A stretch of DNA of 64,000 nucleotides from Lachnospiraceae bacterium Marseille-Q4251 (lineage in GTDB: Bacteria; Bacillota; Clostridia; Lachnospirales; Lachnospiraceae): the NCBI GenBank assembly GCA_018223435.1, contig JAGTTO010000001.1, positions 2,232,001 through 2,296,000 of the forward strand, written 5' to 3'. Positions within the stretch are counted from its first letter, which is position 1. Every line of letters begins with the position of its first letter. The notes under the pieces were generated by a model. The model was not told where the DNA came from. It made no database searches and saw only the letters and a program-made list of their open reading frames with translations. Position numbers and translations under genes: made by a program. Below, piece by piece: positions 34,042-41,995 of the stretch.

Positions 34042-35415
34042 ATGGTGAAGTTTTTAAAAGAGGCAGCTCAGGTAAAGCCTTCCAAGAAGCAGCTGGACTG
34101 GTTTGAACTGGAATCTTATGCATTCATCCATTTTGGACCGAACACATTTACAGACAGAGAATGGGGTCAGGGCAACGAGCCGGAATCCATTTTCAACCCC
34201 ACCAAACTGAACTGTGATCAGTGGGTGGAGGCCATCAAAGCAGCAGGTATGAAGGGAATGGTACTGACCGCAAAGCATCATGACGGTTTCTGCCTGTGGC
34301 CCTCCAAATACACAGAGCATTCCGTAAAAAACAGCCCCTTCAAGGGTGACGTCGTAAAAGAGGCAGCAGAAGCCTGCCGCCGCGGCGGTATCAAATTTGG
34401 TTTCTACCTTTCTCCCTGGGACAGAAACTCAAAATATTATGGAACTCCGGAGTACAATGATTATTTCTGCAATCAGCTGACCGAGCTTCTGACCGGGTAC
34501 GGCGATATCTTCTATGTATGGTTTGATAATGCCTGCGGCGAAGGCCCCAACGGAAAGAAACAGGTATATGATTTCCCACGTTATATCGAGCTGATCCACA
34601 AATATCAGCCGAACGCTGTAATTTTCAATGACTTTGGACCGGATATCCGCTGGTGCGGAAACGAGGCAGGTGTTGCCCGCCACGCTGAATGGTCCGTTAT
34701 CCCCTCTGAGCTTTGTTTCTACAGCGATGTTCAGACCGGCCCGGGCCCGATGGCAGAGGAGGGAAGCCTTTCCTACCTTTACAACACCGAGCAGGAGCTG
34801 GGAACCATGCCGAACATCCTTTATTCCAAAGGACTGACCTTCACACCGGCCGAGATCAACATGTCCATCCGCCCGGGCTGGTTCTGGCACAAAAATGAGG
34901 AGCCCCATTCTCTGGAGCGTCTTTACCATACATATCTGACCAGTGTAGGAGCAAACTCCTGCATGCATCTGAATCTGCCGCCGACAATAGAAGGCCTGAT
35001 TGATGAGCGCGATGTGGCAAGACTGAAAGAGCTGGGCGAGCTGATCCAGAAAGAGTTTGGAAAAGAGCTTCCGGCAACGATCGAGAAAAAGGCAGACGAG
35101 CCCAAGACTCAGCCGGTATACACCATCACACTGGACTGCCCGGCCAAAGAACTGAAATATGTAGTCCTCAAAGAGGATATCGAAAAAGGACAGAGAATCG
35201 AGAGCTTCCGTATCGTGGCAGAGTTCCAGAGCGGCAGCCAGTATCCTCTCTACCAGGGTACCTGCATCGGGCACAAAAAGATCTGCCAGCTTCAGGACCC
35301 CTTCGCTCTCCAGAATCCGCTGATCAACGATTCCGACGAGACCATCTCCAGGCTGAAAGTACAGGTGACTGCGGCGAGAGATGAGGCATTTATTAAAGAG
35401 ATTAAGGTTTATTAA
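34042..35415 (+). CDS. alpha-L-fucosidase, GH29
   Basis: A 457-residue GH29 enzyme without a signal peptide, so cytoplasmic. The catalytic barrel shows FIHFGPNTFTDREWGQG, KHHDGFCLW (His79, His80) and the predicted nucleophile Asp162 in VWFDNACGEGPNG; a C-terminal beta domain follows (about 350-457). It removes alpha-linked L-fucose from glycans; the shape resembles the linkage-selective subfamily B, which is inferred. AAGGAGGAG precedes the start. Its codons are richer in C/G at third positions than the genes at 26.7-33.4 kb. Only a permease remnant lies upstream, so its promoter and importer are unclear. Confidence 0.9.
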   Translation: MVKFLKEAAQVKPSKKQLDWFELESYAFIHFGPNTFTDREWGQGNEPESIFNPTKLNCDQWVEAIKAAGMKGMVLTAKHHDGFCLWPSKYTEHSVKNSPFKGDVVKEAAEACRRGGIKFGFYLSPWDRNSKYYGTPEYNDYFCNQLTELLTGYGDIFYVWFDNACGEGPNGKKQVYDFPRYIELIHKYQPNAVIFNDFGPDIRWCGNEAGVARHAEWSVIPSELCFYSDVQTGPGPMAEEGSLSYLYNTEQELGTMPNILYSKGLTFTPAEINMSIRPGWFWHKNEEPHSLERLYHTYLTSVGANSCMHLNLPPTIEGLIDERDVARLKELGELIQKEFGKELPATIEKKADEPKTQPVYTITLDCPAKELKYVVLKEDIEKGQRIESFRIVAEFQSGSQYPLYQGTCIGHKKICQLQDPFALQNPLINDSDETISRLKVQVTAARDEAFIKEIKVY

Positions 35416-35424
35416 GTAAAAAAA

Positions 35425-35455
35425 TTTTCCCCGCTAAATGGCGGGGGATTTCTTT
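35425..35455. terminator. terminator between the fucosidase and the orphan regulator
   Basis: TTTTCCCCGC pairs with GCGGGGG across TAAATG and continues to ATTTCTTT; the A-run on the other side makes it usable both ways. The stop codon of the leftward regulator lies inside the stem. Confidence 0.75.
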
Positions 35456-36120
35456 ATCTGTGCCTTATAGCCGAGGCCGCGGATGGTGACGATGGAGAAG
35501 TCTTCTGCATTGCGGAAGCGGTTTCGGAGGCGGTTGATGTGGACGCTGACAGTGGCGGGGGTGGACTCGGAGGAGGGGCCCCAGATGTCATCCATGAGCT
35601 GCAGGCGGGTAAATACCTGGTTGGGGTAGGATAGGAGCTTGTAGAGCAGGCAAAATTCCTTCTGGGGCAGGATCTGCTCCCGGCCGTCGGTGGTGACGGA
35701 GAAGGTGTCGTAGTCCAGGGTGGTTTTTCCGATGACCAGCTGGTGCTCGGAGACGATCTTTGCACGGCGGAGAAGGGCTTTGATCCGAAGGGTAAGTTCC
35801 TCGGAATCGAAGGGTTTCGTGACATAATCATCCACGCCGGCGAGGAAGCCCTTCTTAATGTCGGCGGGCTGCTTTCTGGAGGAAAGCATGAGGATGGGGA
35901 GGTCATTTTTACAGTCCCGAAGGAGTTTGGTGAGAGCGAGACCATCCATGCCGGGAAGGGCTGCCTCCAGCACCATGAGGTCGATGCGGCATTTTTCCAG
36001 GGTATGGAGCGCCTCCCTGGCGGAACCGGCGGAAAAGGTCCGGTAGCCGGAATCCGTGAGGAGGAGCGAGAGCGCCCGCTTTAAATTTTTATCATCGTCA
36101 ACGATCAGAATCTGGAACAT
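35434..36120 (-). CDS. OmpR-family response regulator with Glu at the phosphorylation site
   Basis: A 228-residue regulator: receiver domain (1-118) and winged-helix DNA-binding domain (125-225, ending IVTIRGLGYKAQI). The acidic pocket VDDD (7-10), Ser80 and Lys102 are present, but the usual phospho-acceptor Asp is Glu52 (GAG codon) in LMVLEAALPGMDG. Glu at this place can mimic phosphorylation in some regulators, so it may be constitutively active or not use phosphorylation. No histidine kinase gene adjoins it. AAGGAGGT precedes the ATG. Confidence 0.88.
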   Translation of the reverse strand: MFQILIVDDDKNLKRALSLLLTDSGYRTFSAGSAREALHTLEKCRIDLMVLEAALPGMDGLALTKLLRDCKNDLPILMLSSRKQPADIKKGFLAGVDDYVTKPFDSEELTLRIKALLRRAKIVSEHQLVIGKTTLDYDTFSVTTDGREQILPQKEFCLLYKLLSYPNQVFTRLQLMDDIWGPSSESTPATVSVHINRLRNRFRNAEDFSIVTIRGLGYKAQIKKSPAI

Positions 36121-36316
36121 GGGACCTCCTTGAAAAGAGAATTACGGAACACTGCGGCTGAATAGTTACAATAACAGTATCTTACCACAGAGAGGAAGTC
36201 TGGTCAAAAATATCACAGAAATTCACACTTTTTTTAGATTCGGGCCTGTGAAGTTTAAATTCTGTTTAACTAAAAAACGTAAGATAGTAACCATATATGT
36301 TTTCGAGGAGGATAGC

Positions 36317-36964
36317 ATGGAAAAGCGGTACGAATCAGATATGACCCGGAAGGAAAAAAGACAGAATGAGCTGAAAAAGCTGAAGAGCATGACTTTCAAA
36401 CAGAAAGCCGCATATATCTGGGAATATTATAAGGGTGTGTTTGCGGGGATCATCATTGCCTGTGTGATCATTTCCATTGGTGTGCAGATGTTTCAGAATT
36501 CACAGTTGAAATCTCTGCTCTCTATTGCAGTGGTGGATTCCAACTATAATCATGACGAGCAGGTGGAAGCTTTACAGAATGATTTTCTGGCTTATGCAGG
36601 AACCGGGGACAAGCATGAAGTGGTGGATGTGGACACCTCTCTTCTTTCCGGAGATGATTATAATGCAGTAGTCAAGATGACGGTAGTCATGGGAGCCGGA
36701 ACAGCAGATATGATGTTCTGCGGAGAAGAAACTTATAAAAAATATAAGCAGCAGGAAGCTTTTTTGAGCTGGAAGGAAGTCCTGGGGGACGATTATTCCA
36801 AATATGAGGAATATATGACCGATGATGGCAGACTGGATCTGGAGAAATGTCCAAACTGGGAGAAATACAATATGGTTTATTACAGCCCGGTCTATGCAGT
36901 GGTGATGTCCAGCAGCAAGAACCTGGAAAACTGTATTAAATTTCTGGAAATGATGGTGCAGTAA
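36317..36964 (+). CDS. hypothetical single-pass membrane protein
   Basis: I do not recognise this 215-residue protein. It starts at MEKRYESDM behind GAGGAGG; a longer GTG-start form from 36248 is unlikely. It has a charged N-terminus, one membrane segment (about 43-64, GVFAGIIIACVIISIGVQMF) and an extracytoplasmic domain of about 150 residues with VVKMTVVMGAGTADMMFCGEETYKKY, faintly like part of an extracellular solute-binding protein. It runs divergently from the orphan regulator across a 196-base gap, so it could be its target. Function unknown. Confidence 0.75.
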   Translation: MEKRYESDMTRKEKRQNELKKLKSMTFKQKAAYIWEYYKGVFAGIIIACVIISIGVQMFQNSQLKSLLSIAVVDSNYNHDEQVEALQNDFLAYAGTGDKHEVVDVDTSLLSGDDYNAVVKMTVVMGAGTADMMFCGEETYKKYKQQEAFLSWKEVLGDDYSKYEEYMTDDGRLDLEKCPNWEKYNMVYYSPVYAVVMSSSKNLENCIKFLEMMVQ

Positions 36965-37001
36965 GCAGTATGGAAGCCTGTCTTGCTGTGTATGGGGATA
37001 A

Positions 37002-37038
37002 ATAAAAAGGAGCGAAGCGGATTGCGAATGTCCGCTTT
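37002..37038 (-). terminator. terminator of the LacI gene
   Basis: AAGCGGA (37015-37021) pairs with TCCGCTT (37031-37037). Read leftward the stem is followed by CGCTCCTTTTTATTT, a T-run set slightly off the stem. It may also end transcription of the membrane-protein gene. Confidence 0.5.
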
Positions 37039-37045
37039 ACATCAC

Positions 37046-38146
37046 TCAGCGGCGGAGCGTAGAATCACGCTCGATCGCTGAAGACTGTAAACGGATATTC
37101 CGATAGGGCTGTTCCGGTTCTTCCAGACGGGACAGGATCAGAGAAGTTGCCTCCCAGGCAAGATCTGAACTGTGCGGGTCAATGGTGGTAATGCCGGGCT
37201 GATTTGTGGATGCGATGGGGCAATTGTCAAAACCGGTGATCAGGATATCTCTCGGGCAGTGGATATTCAGAGATGCAAGGATCCGCATCAGCTGACACGC
37301 CAGGGAATCATTGGCACAGACGAAAAGCTCCGGAAGAGAATCCATCCGTTTCAGCTGTGTCAGAAGCCAGCGGTCATCCCAGTAGAGGTCATCATTTGCA
37401 ATGATACTGCAGGTTTCATCATACTCCAGACCACAGGAAAGAATGGCGGCGCGGAAACCAAGCCAGCGTTCGAAAAAACTCAGACAGTGAAGGGAGGAGC
37501 CGAAAAAACCTATTTTCTGCAGATGATATTTTTGGATCAGGTTTTTGATAAGACCGGTCAGGCAAAACTGGCTTTCGGTAGACAGGACATCAGCAGGGAG
37601 GTTGTCTTCCAAAATACCGGCGTAGGCGTCAAAAAACAGAATGGGCTTTCCAAGGGAGCAGAGCATTCGGGAATAGGATTTATCCAGAAGTTCAATGCAG
37701 AAGATGGAAGCTGTCTGTTCCAGATGGAAGGTAGGAGGAAGCAGAAGAGACTGAAATTCTGCTTCCTGGATGAAATACATGGATATGGAGTAATTTTTCC
37801 TGCTCAGTTCCTGTCCAAGAACCGAGAGAAGATTGAAGCCGATATGTTGCTTGTCAATTCCCTTGGAGAAAAAGACAGCAATCTGTGACTGTTGGGAAGG
37901 AGCTGATTCTTCCTCCGGAGCATCTGTGGACTGGGCAGTGAAGGCTTCTTCCAGATCCAGGTTTTCTGTCAGAACCGGTTGGATCAGGGAATAACATTTA
38001 TAATTTAATTCCGCAGCTTTATGGAGGACCCGTTCCCGAGTCTGGGGAGAGACAGATCCGCTGTTATTCAGAACTTTTGAAACGGTTGTACGGGAAAGAT
38101 TCAAAGCATCGGCAATGTCCTGAACCAATATTTTTGTTTTTGCCAT
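37046..38146 (-). CDS. LacI-family transcriptional regulator
   Basis: A 366-residue regulator with an N-terminal helix-turn-helix (ILVQDIADALNLSRTTVSKVLNNSGSVS, about 6-33) and a periplasmic-binding-protein-like effector domain (about 90-350, ending with the TGFDNCPIA and ITTIDPHSSDLAWEA segments). An acidic, Ser/Glu-rich insert of about 25 residues follows the hinge. It is divergent from the permease-SBP-glycosidase operon starting at 38.49 kb and is its probable repressor, with the imported sugar as inducer. Confidence 0.92.
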   Translation of the reverse strand: MAKTKILVQDIADALNLSRTTVSKVLNNSGSVSPQTRERVLHKAAELNYKCYSLIQPVLTENLDLEEAFTAQSTDAPEEESAPSQQSQIAVFFSKGIDKQHIGFNLLSVLGQELSRKNYSISMYFIQEAEFQSLLLPPTFHLEQTASIFCIELLDKSYSRMLCSLGKPILFFDAYAGILEDNLPADVLSTESQFCLTGLIKNLIQKYHLQKIGFFGSSLHCLSFFERWLGFRAAILSCGLEYDETCSIIANDDLYWDDRWLLTQLKRMDSLPELFVCANDSLACQLMRILASLNIHCPRDILITGFDNCPIASTNQPGITTIDPHSSDLAWEATSLILSRLEEPEQPYRNIRLQSSAIERDSTLRR

Positions 38147-38178
38147 AACGATTATCCTTTTGAAAAGTAAATTTGAGA

Positions 38179-38401
38179 TAACTGTGAAGAGAATGAACAG
38201 TTACCATTTGGGTTTTTGTAAATATTGTAGCATGGAAAATGTAAAAAAACAAGAATATAAAAGTTTACGAATGTAAATATAATAAAGCTGAAGAAGAGAA
38301 AAAATGCTAAAAATAACAAACAAAAATTATATAAACAAACAAAATGCACAAAAGTATATTGACAAGACGAAGAAAAATGGTATTATGAATTTAACAAACA
38401 A
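38179..38401. promoter_or_regulatory. lacI / fructan-type operon divergent control region
   Basis: The 346-base AT-rich gap between the divergent regulator and permease contains two dyads and a direct repeat. TAACTGT (38179-38185) is inverted at 38197-38203. TTTAC-GAAT-GTAAA lies at 38264-38277. The sequence AACAAACAA occurs three times, at 38315, 38334 and 38393, the last just downstream of the -10. Either dyad or the repeat could be the LacI operator; none is proven. No gene is seen in the gap. Confidence 0.5.
38359..38386 (+). promoter_or_regulatory. promoter of the GH32/GH172 sugar operon
   Basis: TTGACA (38359-38364), 16-base spacer, TATTAT (38381-38386), about 105 bases ahead of the first gene. 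Confidence 0.7.
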
Positions 38402-38492
38402 CAACTTATGAATGAACAAATGTAGCTATCCAGAGGCCGTTGTGAGGTTACTGGACAGTTACAGGCAAGTGAAAAGAGAAAGGAAGAGGGAT

Positions 38493-39425
38493 ATGAGGAA
38501 AAAAGAGAAAACGGGTTCAGTATCTGCTTATATGAACCAGTTTGGTAAGTATTTCCGAAAAAACTGGCAGCTGTATATCATTTTCTTATTGCCGGGACTT
38601 TTACTGACACTGATTTTTAAATACCTTCCAATGCTTGGAATCATCATTGCTTTTGAGGAATACAGTCCGTTTCTGGGCTATTTTGACAGTAAATGGATCG
38701 GGGCTTACAACTTTAAAAGGTTGTTTTCATCTACGGAGTTTTTAAGGCTTCTGGTCAATACGCTGAAACTGAGCGGCTACAATCTTCTGTGGAGCTTTTT
38801 CCCGCCGATCATTCTTGCTCTGCTTCTGAACCGGGTGAGAAGTGCAAAGATCAAGAGAAATGCACAATTGATTTTTTATCTTCCGTATTTTATTTCAACC
38901 ATCGTACTTGCCGGTATGATCCGCCTGTTCTTTTCTCCGGTGGGACCGATCAATGCAATCTTTGGAACAAGTATTGATTTCATGTCTGAATCCAAATGGT
39001 TCAGAAGCCTGTATATAGGAAGTGGAATCTGGCAGACGATCGGCTGGTCTTCCATTATTTATACTTCAACGCTTGCCGGGGTCAGTCAGGATCTGATCGA
39101 AGCAGCAAAGATCGACGGAGCGACGATCATTCAGCAGATCAGAAATGTAGAACTGCCGGCATTGAAGCCTGTTATTGTGATCCAGTTTATTTTATCCGCA
39201 GGAAATATCATGAGTATCGGTTTTGAAAAAGTATATGCAATGCAGACAGATCTGAACAAGATCACGAGTGATATCATTCCTACCTATGTATACCGTCTTG
39301 GTCTTGAGATGGGAGATTACGGATATTCCACTGCGGTAGGTCTGTTCAACTCCATTGTCAACCTGATTCTTTTGGTGGCAGTAAACTATGTTGTTTCCAA
39401 ACTGAATGAGGGTGAAGGATTATAG
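38493..39425 (+). CDS. LplB-type sugar ABC transporter permease
   Basis: A 310-residue permease taken from ATG 38493, which follows AAAGGAAGAGGG; an in-frame upstream ATG at 38412 has no ribosome-binding site. Six membrane segments are predicted and the EAA loop reads IEAAKIDGATIIQQIRNVELPALKP. The LplB/LplC subfamily of CUT1 transporters imports oligosaccharides. It is first in the operon with LplC, a large binding protein and three glycosidase-like genes. No ATPase gene is linked. Confidence 0.9.
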   Translation: MRKKEKTGSVSAYMNQFGKYFRKNWQLYIIFLLPGLLLTLIFKYLPMLGIIIAFEEYSPFLGYFDSKWIGAYNFKRLFSSTEFLRLLVNTLKLSGYNLLWSFFPPIILALLLNRVRSAKIKRNAQLIFYLPYFISTIVLAGMIRLFFSPVGPINAIFGTSIDFMSESKWFRSLYIGSGIWQTIGWSSIIYTSTLAGVSQDLIEAAKIDGATIIQQIRNVELPALKPVIVIQFILSAGNIMSIGFEKVYAMQTDLNKITSDIIPTYVYRLGLEMGDYGYSTAVGLFNSIVNLILLVAVNYVVSKLNEGEGL

Positions 39426-39436
39426 GAGGAGCCGTA

Positions 39437-40330
39437 ATGAATAACAAAAAGAAAAGTACGATTACACAAGATAAAGTTGTTACATGGGGCGGAAATCTGC
39501 TCCTGATCCTGCTGACGGTTCTGATTGTTGTACCGGTTGCTTATATTCTGCTCTGTTCGATCATGGATCCGTCTGTGCGGAACAGCGTTGGCGTTTCCTT
39601 GAATTTGAAGAACTGGACGCTGGAAGGCTATCGAAGAGTTTTTCAGGATCCGAATATATGGAGAGGCTTCCGGAATTCCTTTTTCTATTCCATCGTTTTT
39701 ACGGTTATTTCGGTGACGGTGACTCTGCTGGCGGCATATCCCATGTCACGGAATGACTTCATGGGAAAGAAGTTTTTCAATGCGATCTTCGTATTTACCA
39801 TGTTTTTCGGCGGTGGTCTGATGCCAACGTACCTGCTGATGGATCAGCTGGGATTGGTTAATACGGTATGGGCAATTCTTCTGCCAGGAGCACTGAATGT
39901 CTGGAATATGATCCTTGCCCGTTCTTATTATAAGACGGTGCCCATTGAACTTTACGAGGCAGCTTCCATGGACGGTTCTACAGAAGTGCAGTATTTCTTT
40001 AAGATCCTGATTCCGGTATGTAAACCGATCATTGCAGTTTTGTGCCTGTATCAGTTCGTGGCTATGTGGAATTCTTACTTTGATGCAATGATTTATCTGG
40101 ATGATCAGAACCTGCAGCCCTTGCAGTTGGTTCTCCGTTCTATCCTGGTCCAGAACCAGATCAATCCGAACCTGGTGGCCAATATGGAAAAACTGGCAGA
40201 AACGGCGAAACTTGCAGATCTTCTGAAATATTCCACTATCGTAATATCCAGCGTTCCGCTGATCGTACTGTATCCGTTCTTTGCAAAATCTTTTGAAAAA
40301 GGTGTTATGATCGGTTCAGTAAAAGGTTGA
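39437..40330 (+). CDS. LplC-type sugar ABC transporter permease
   Basis: A 297-residue partner permease with six predicted membrane segments, the EAA loop YEAASMDGSTEVQYFFKILIPVCKP, and the subfamily's C-terminal KGVMIGSVKG. AGGAG precedes the start 11 bases after the LplB stop. It is the intact counterpart of the remnant at 33.64-34.0 kb. Confidence 0.92.
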   Translation: MNNKKKSTITQDKVVTWGGNLLLILLTVLIVVPVAYILLCSIMDPSVRNSVGVSLNLKNWTLEGYRRVFQDPNIWRGFRNSFFYSIVFTVISVTVTLLAAYPMSRNDFMGKKFFNAIFVFTMFFGGGLMPTYLLMDQLGLVNTVWAILLPGALNVWNMILARSYYKTVPIELYEAASMDGSTEVQYFFKILIPVCKPIIAVLCLYQFVAMWNSYFDAMIYLDDQNLQPLQLVLRSILVQNQINPNLVANMEKLAETAKLADLLKYSTIVISSVPLIVLYPFFAKSFEKGVMIGSVKG

Positions 40331-40378
40331 AAGATCTGTGCATAGTGCACTTATCTCATATAAAAGGAGGAAAAAGTT

Positions 40379-41965
40379 ATGGCAAACAAAAAAATGACCG
40401 CTCTGTGTATGGCAGCAATGCTGGCAGCCAGCCTGGGATCCGTTGCATCCGCAAGTGAATCCGGCATTACCTTCCCGCTGGAAGAAAGTTACAGCTTTTC
40501 TATCATGACAAGAGCCGAGAATGATTCCGAGCAGGATTTCAGCAAGAAAGCACTGGTTCAGAGAATGGAAGCAGCTACCAATGTGCAGGTAGATTATCAG
40601 ACCATCCCGGCTGATCAGTTTGATGAGAAATCCAAACTGGCCCTGTCCAAGAAAGGCATGCCGGATGTCATTACAAAAATGTATATCAAACCTTACGACA
40701 TTCTCAGTTATGCAAGCAAAGGAGTCTTTATTCCCATCGAGGACTACATTGAAGAGGATATGCCGAACCTGAAAGCAGTTCTGGAGAAGAGACCGGAGGT
40801 AAAAGCCGCTATTACTTCTGCGGACGGACATATTTATACTCTTCCGTTCATCAATGAATGGTCCACGAACCCGAAGGAGAACATCAACGTAGTCGGAGCA
40901 ATCCCCTACATCAACAAGAGCTGGCTGGACGAACTGGGACTGGAAATGCCGACCACTACCGATGAACTGAAAACAGTTCTTGAGGCTTTCAAGGAGAACA
41001 TTACCGTAGAAAGCGGAGAAGTGGTTCCCATGTCCTTCCGTATCAACCAGGTAAACCAGGATCCGGGCATTACCTTAGGCTCTTTTGGCTGCGGCGATGA
41101 TATGGATCATTATATGGTAAGCAATGACAAAGAGGTTTATTACACTCTGGTACAGGATGATGTGAGAGAAGGACTGGAATGGCTCCATGAGCTGTACAGC
41201 GAAGGACTGGTAGATCCGGAAATCTTCTCTCAGGATGGAGCAAGCTATTCTGCAAAGGTTGCTTCCGGAAGAGTTGGTCTTTTCTATGACTGGGCAATCG
41301 GAATGGCAGGAGATTATACGGACGATTATGAGCCGCTTCCGCCTCTGGCAGGACCGGATGGAACGGTGAATGTTCCGAGACAGAACTACTACAGTTTTGA
41401 TATGGGTGTAACAGCTGTAACTGCAGCCTGCGAAAAACCGGAAATCGCACTGGCATATCTGGATCAGTATTATGAACCGTCCATGTCTATCCAGAACTGC
41501 TTTGGTACTTACGATGATGAAAATTATACCAACGTATTTACTATGGAAGACGGCATGCTGAAATGGACCGAGGAAGGACAGGACAGCAAAGTCAGAAATG
41601 ACCAGAACCTCTATGATGTATTTGCAATTCTTGCTGACTACTATGGCGTTTATGTTGACAAGATGGTAGATTCTGATGCTGCGCGTCTCGAGATGGTAAA
41701 AAACATCTACTCTCCGGCAATCACCAGTGATTACAACTATCCGGCAGCCTTTATGGACCAGGAGGACATCACAAGAATCGCAGAGATCGAGACAGACCTC
41801 AAAAACTATGCAGAGCAGACGAAAGCAGGTATCGTGAAAGACGGTATCACAGATGAAGACTGGAACGCTTATCTTGAAAAAATGGATTCCATGGGACTTT
41901 CTGAACTTCTGGAACTGAAACAGAAAGGTTTCGATATGTTCTATGAACTCACCAATAAACAATAA
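40379..41965 (+). CDS. LplA-type sugar-binding protein (large extracellular SBP)
   Basis: A 528-residue binding protein of the large LplA/family-1 class. The signal peptide (about 1-24) ends VASASES with no lipobox cysteine, so no lipid anchor is predicted. The mature protein shows the cluster features RAENDSEQDFSKKALVQRME, NKSWLDELGLEMPTTTDELKTVL and a long C-terminal helical segment. It presumably delivers the sugar that the downstream glycosidases split. The 48-base gap upstream holds the palindrome GTGCATAGTGCAC (40338-40350) and AAAAGGAGG. Confidence 0.9.
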   Translation: MANKKMTALCMAAMLAASLGSVASASESGITFPLEESYSFSIMTRAENDSEQDFSKKALVQRMEAATNVQVDYQTIPADQFDEKSKLALSKKGMPDVITKMYIKPYDILSYASKGVFIPIEDYIEEDMPNLKAVLEKRPEVKAAITSADGHIYTLPFINEWSTNPKENINVVGAIPYINKSWLDELGLEMPTTTDELKTVLEAFKENITVESGEVVPMSFRINQVNQDPGITLGSFGCGDDMDHYMVSNDKEVYYTLVQDDVREGLEWLHELYSEGLVDPEIFSQDGASYSAKVASGRVGLFYDWAIGMAGDYTDDYEPLPPLAGPDGTVNVPRQNYYSFDMGVTAVTAACEKPEIALAYLDQYYEPSMSIQNCFGTYDDENYTNVFTMEDGMLKWTEEGQDSKVRNDQNLYDVFAILADYYGVYVDKMVDSDAARLEMVKNIYSPAITSDYNYPAAFMDQEDITRIAEIETDLKNYAEQTKAGIVKDGITDEDWNAYLEKMDSMGLSELLELKQKGFDMFYELTNKQ

Positions 41966-41995
41966 CTGACAGCATGTGACAGCAGGGAGGGCCGA

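Noticed and set aside
36248..36316. GTG start giving a longer form of the membrane protein
   Set aside because: No ribosome-binding site; ATG 36317 has GAGGAGG at good spacing.
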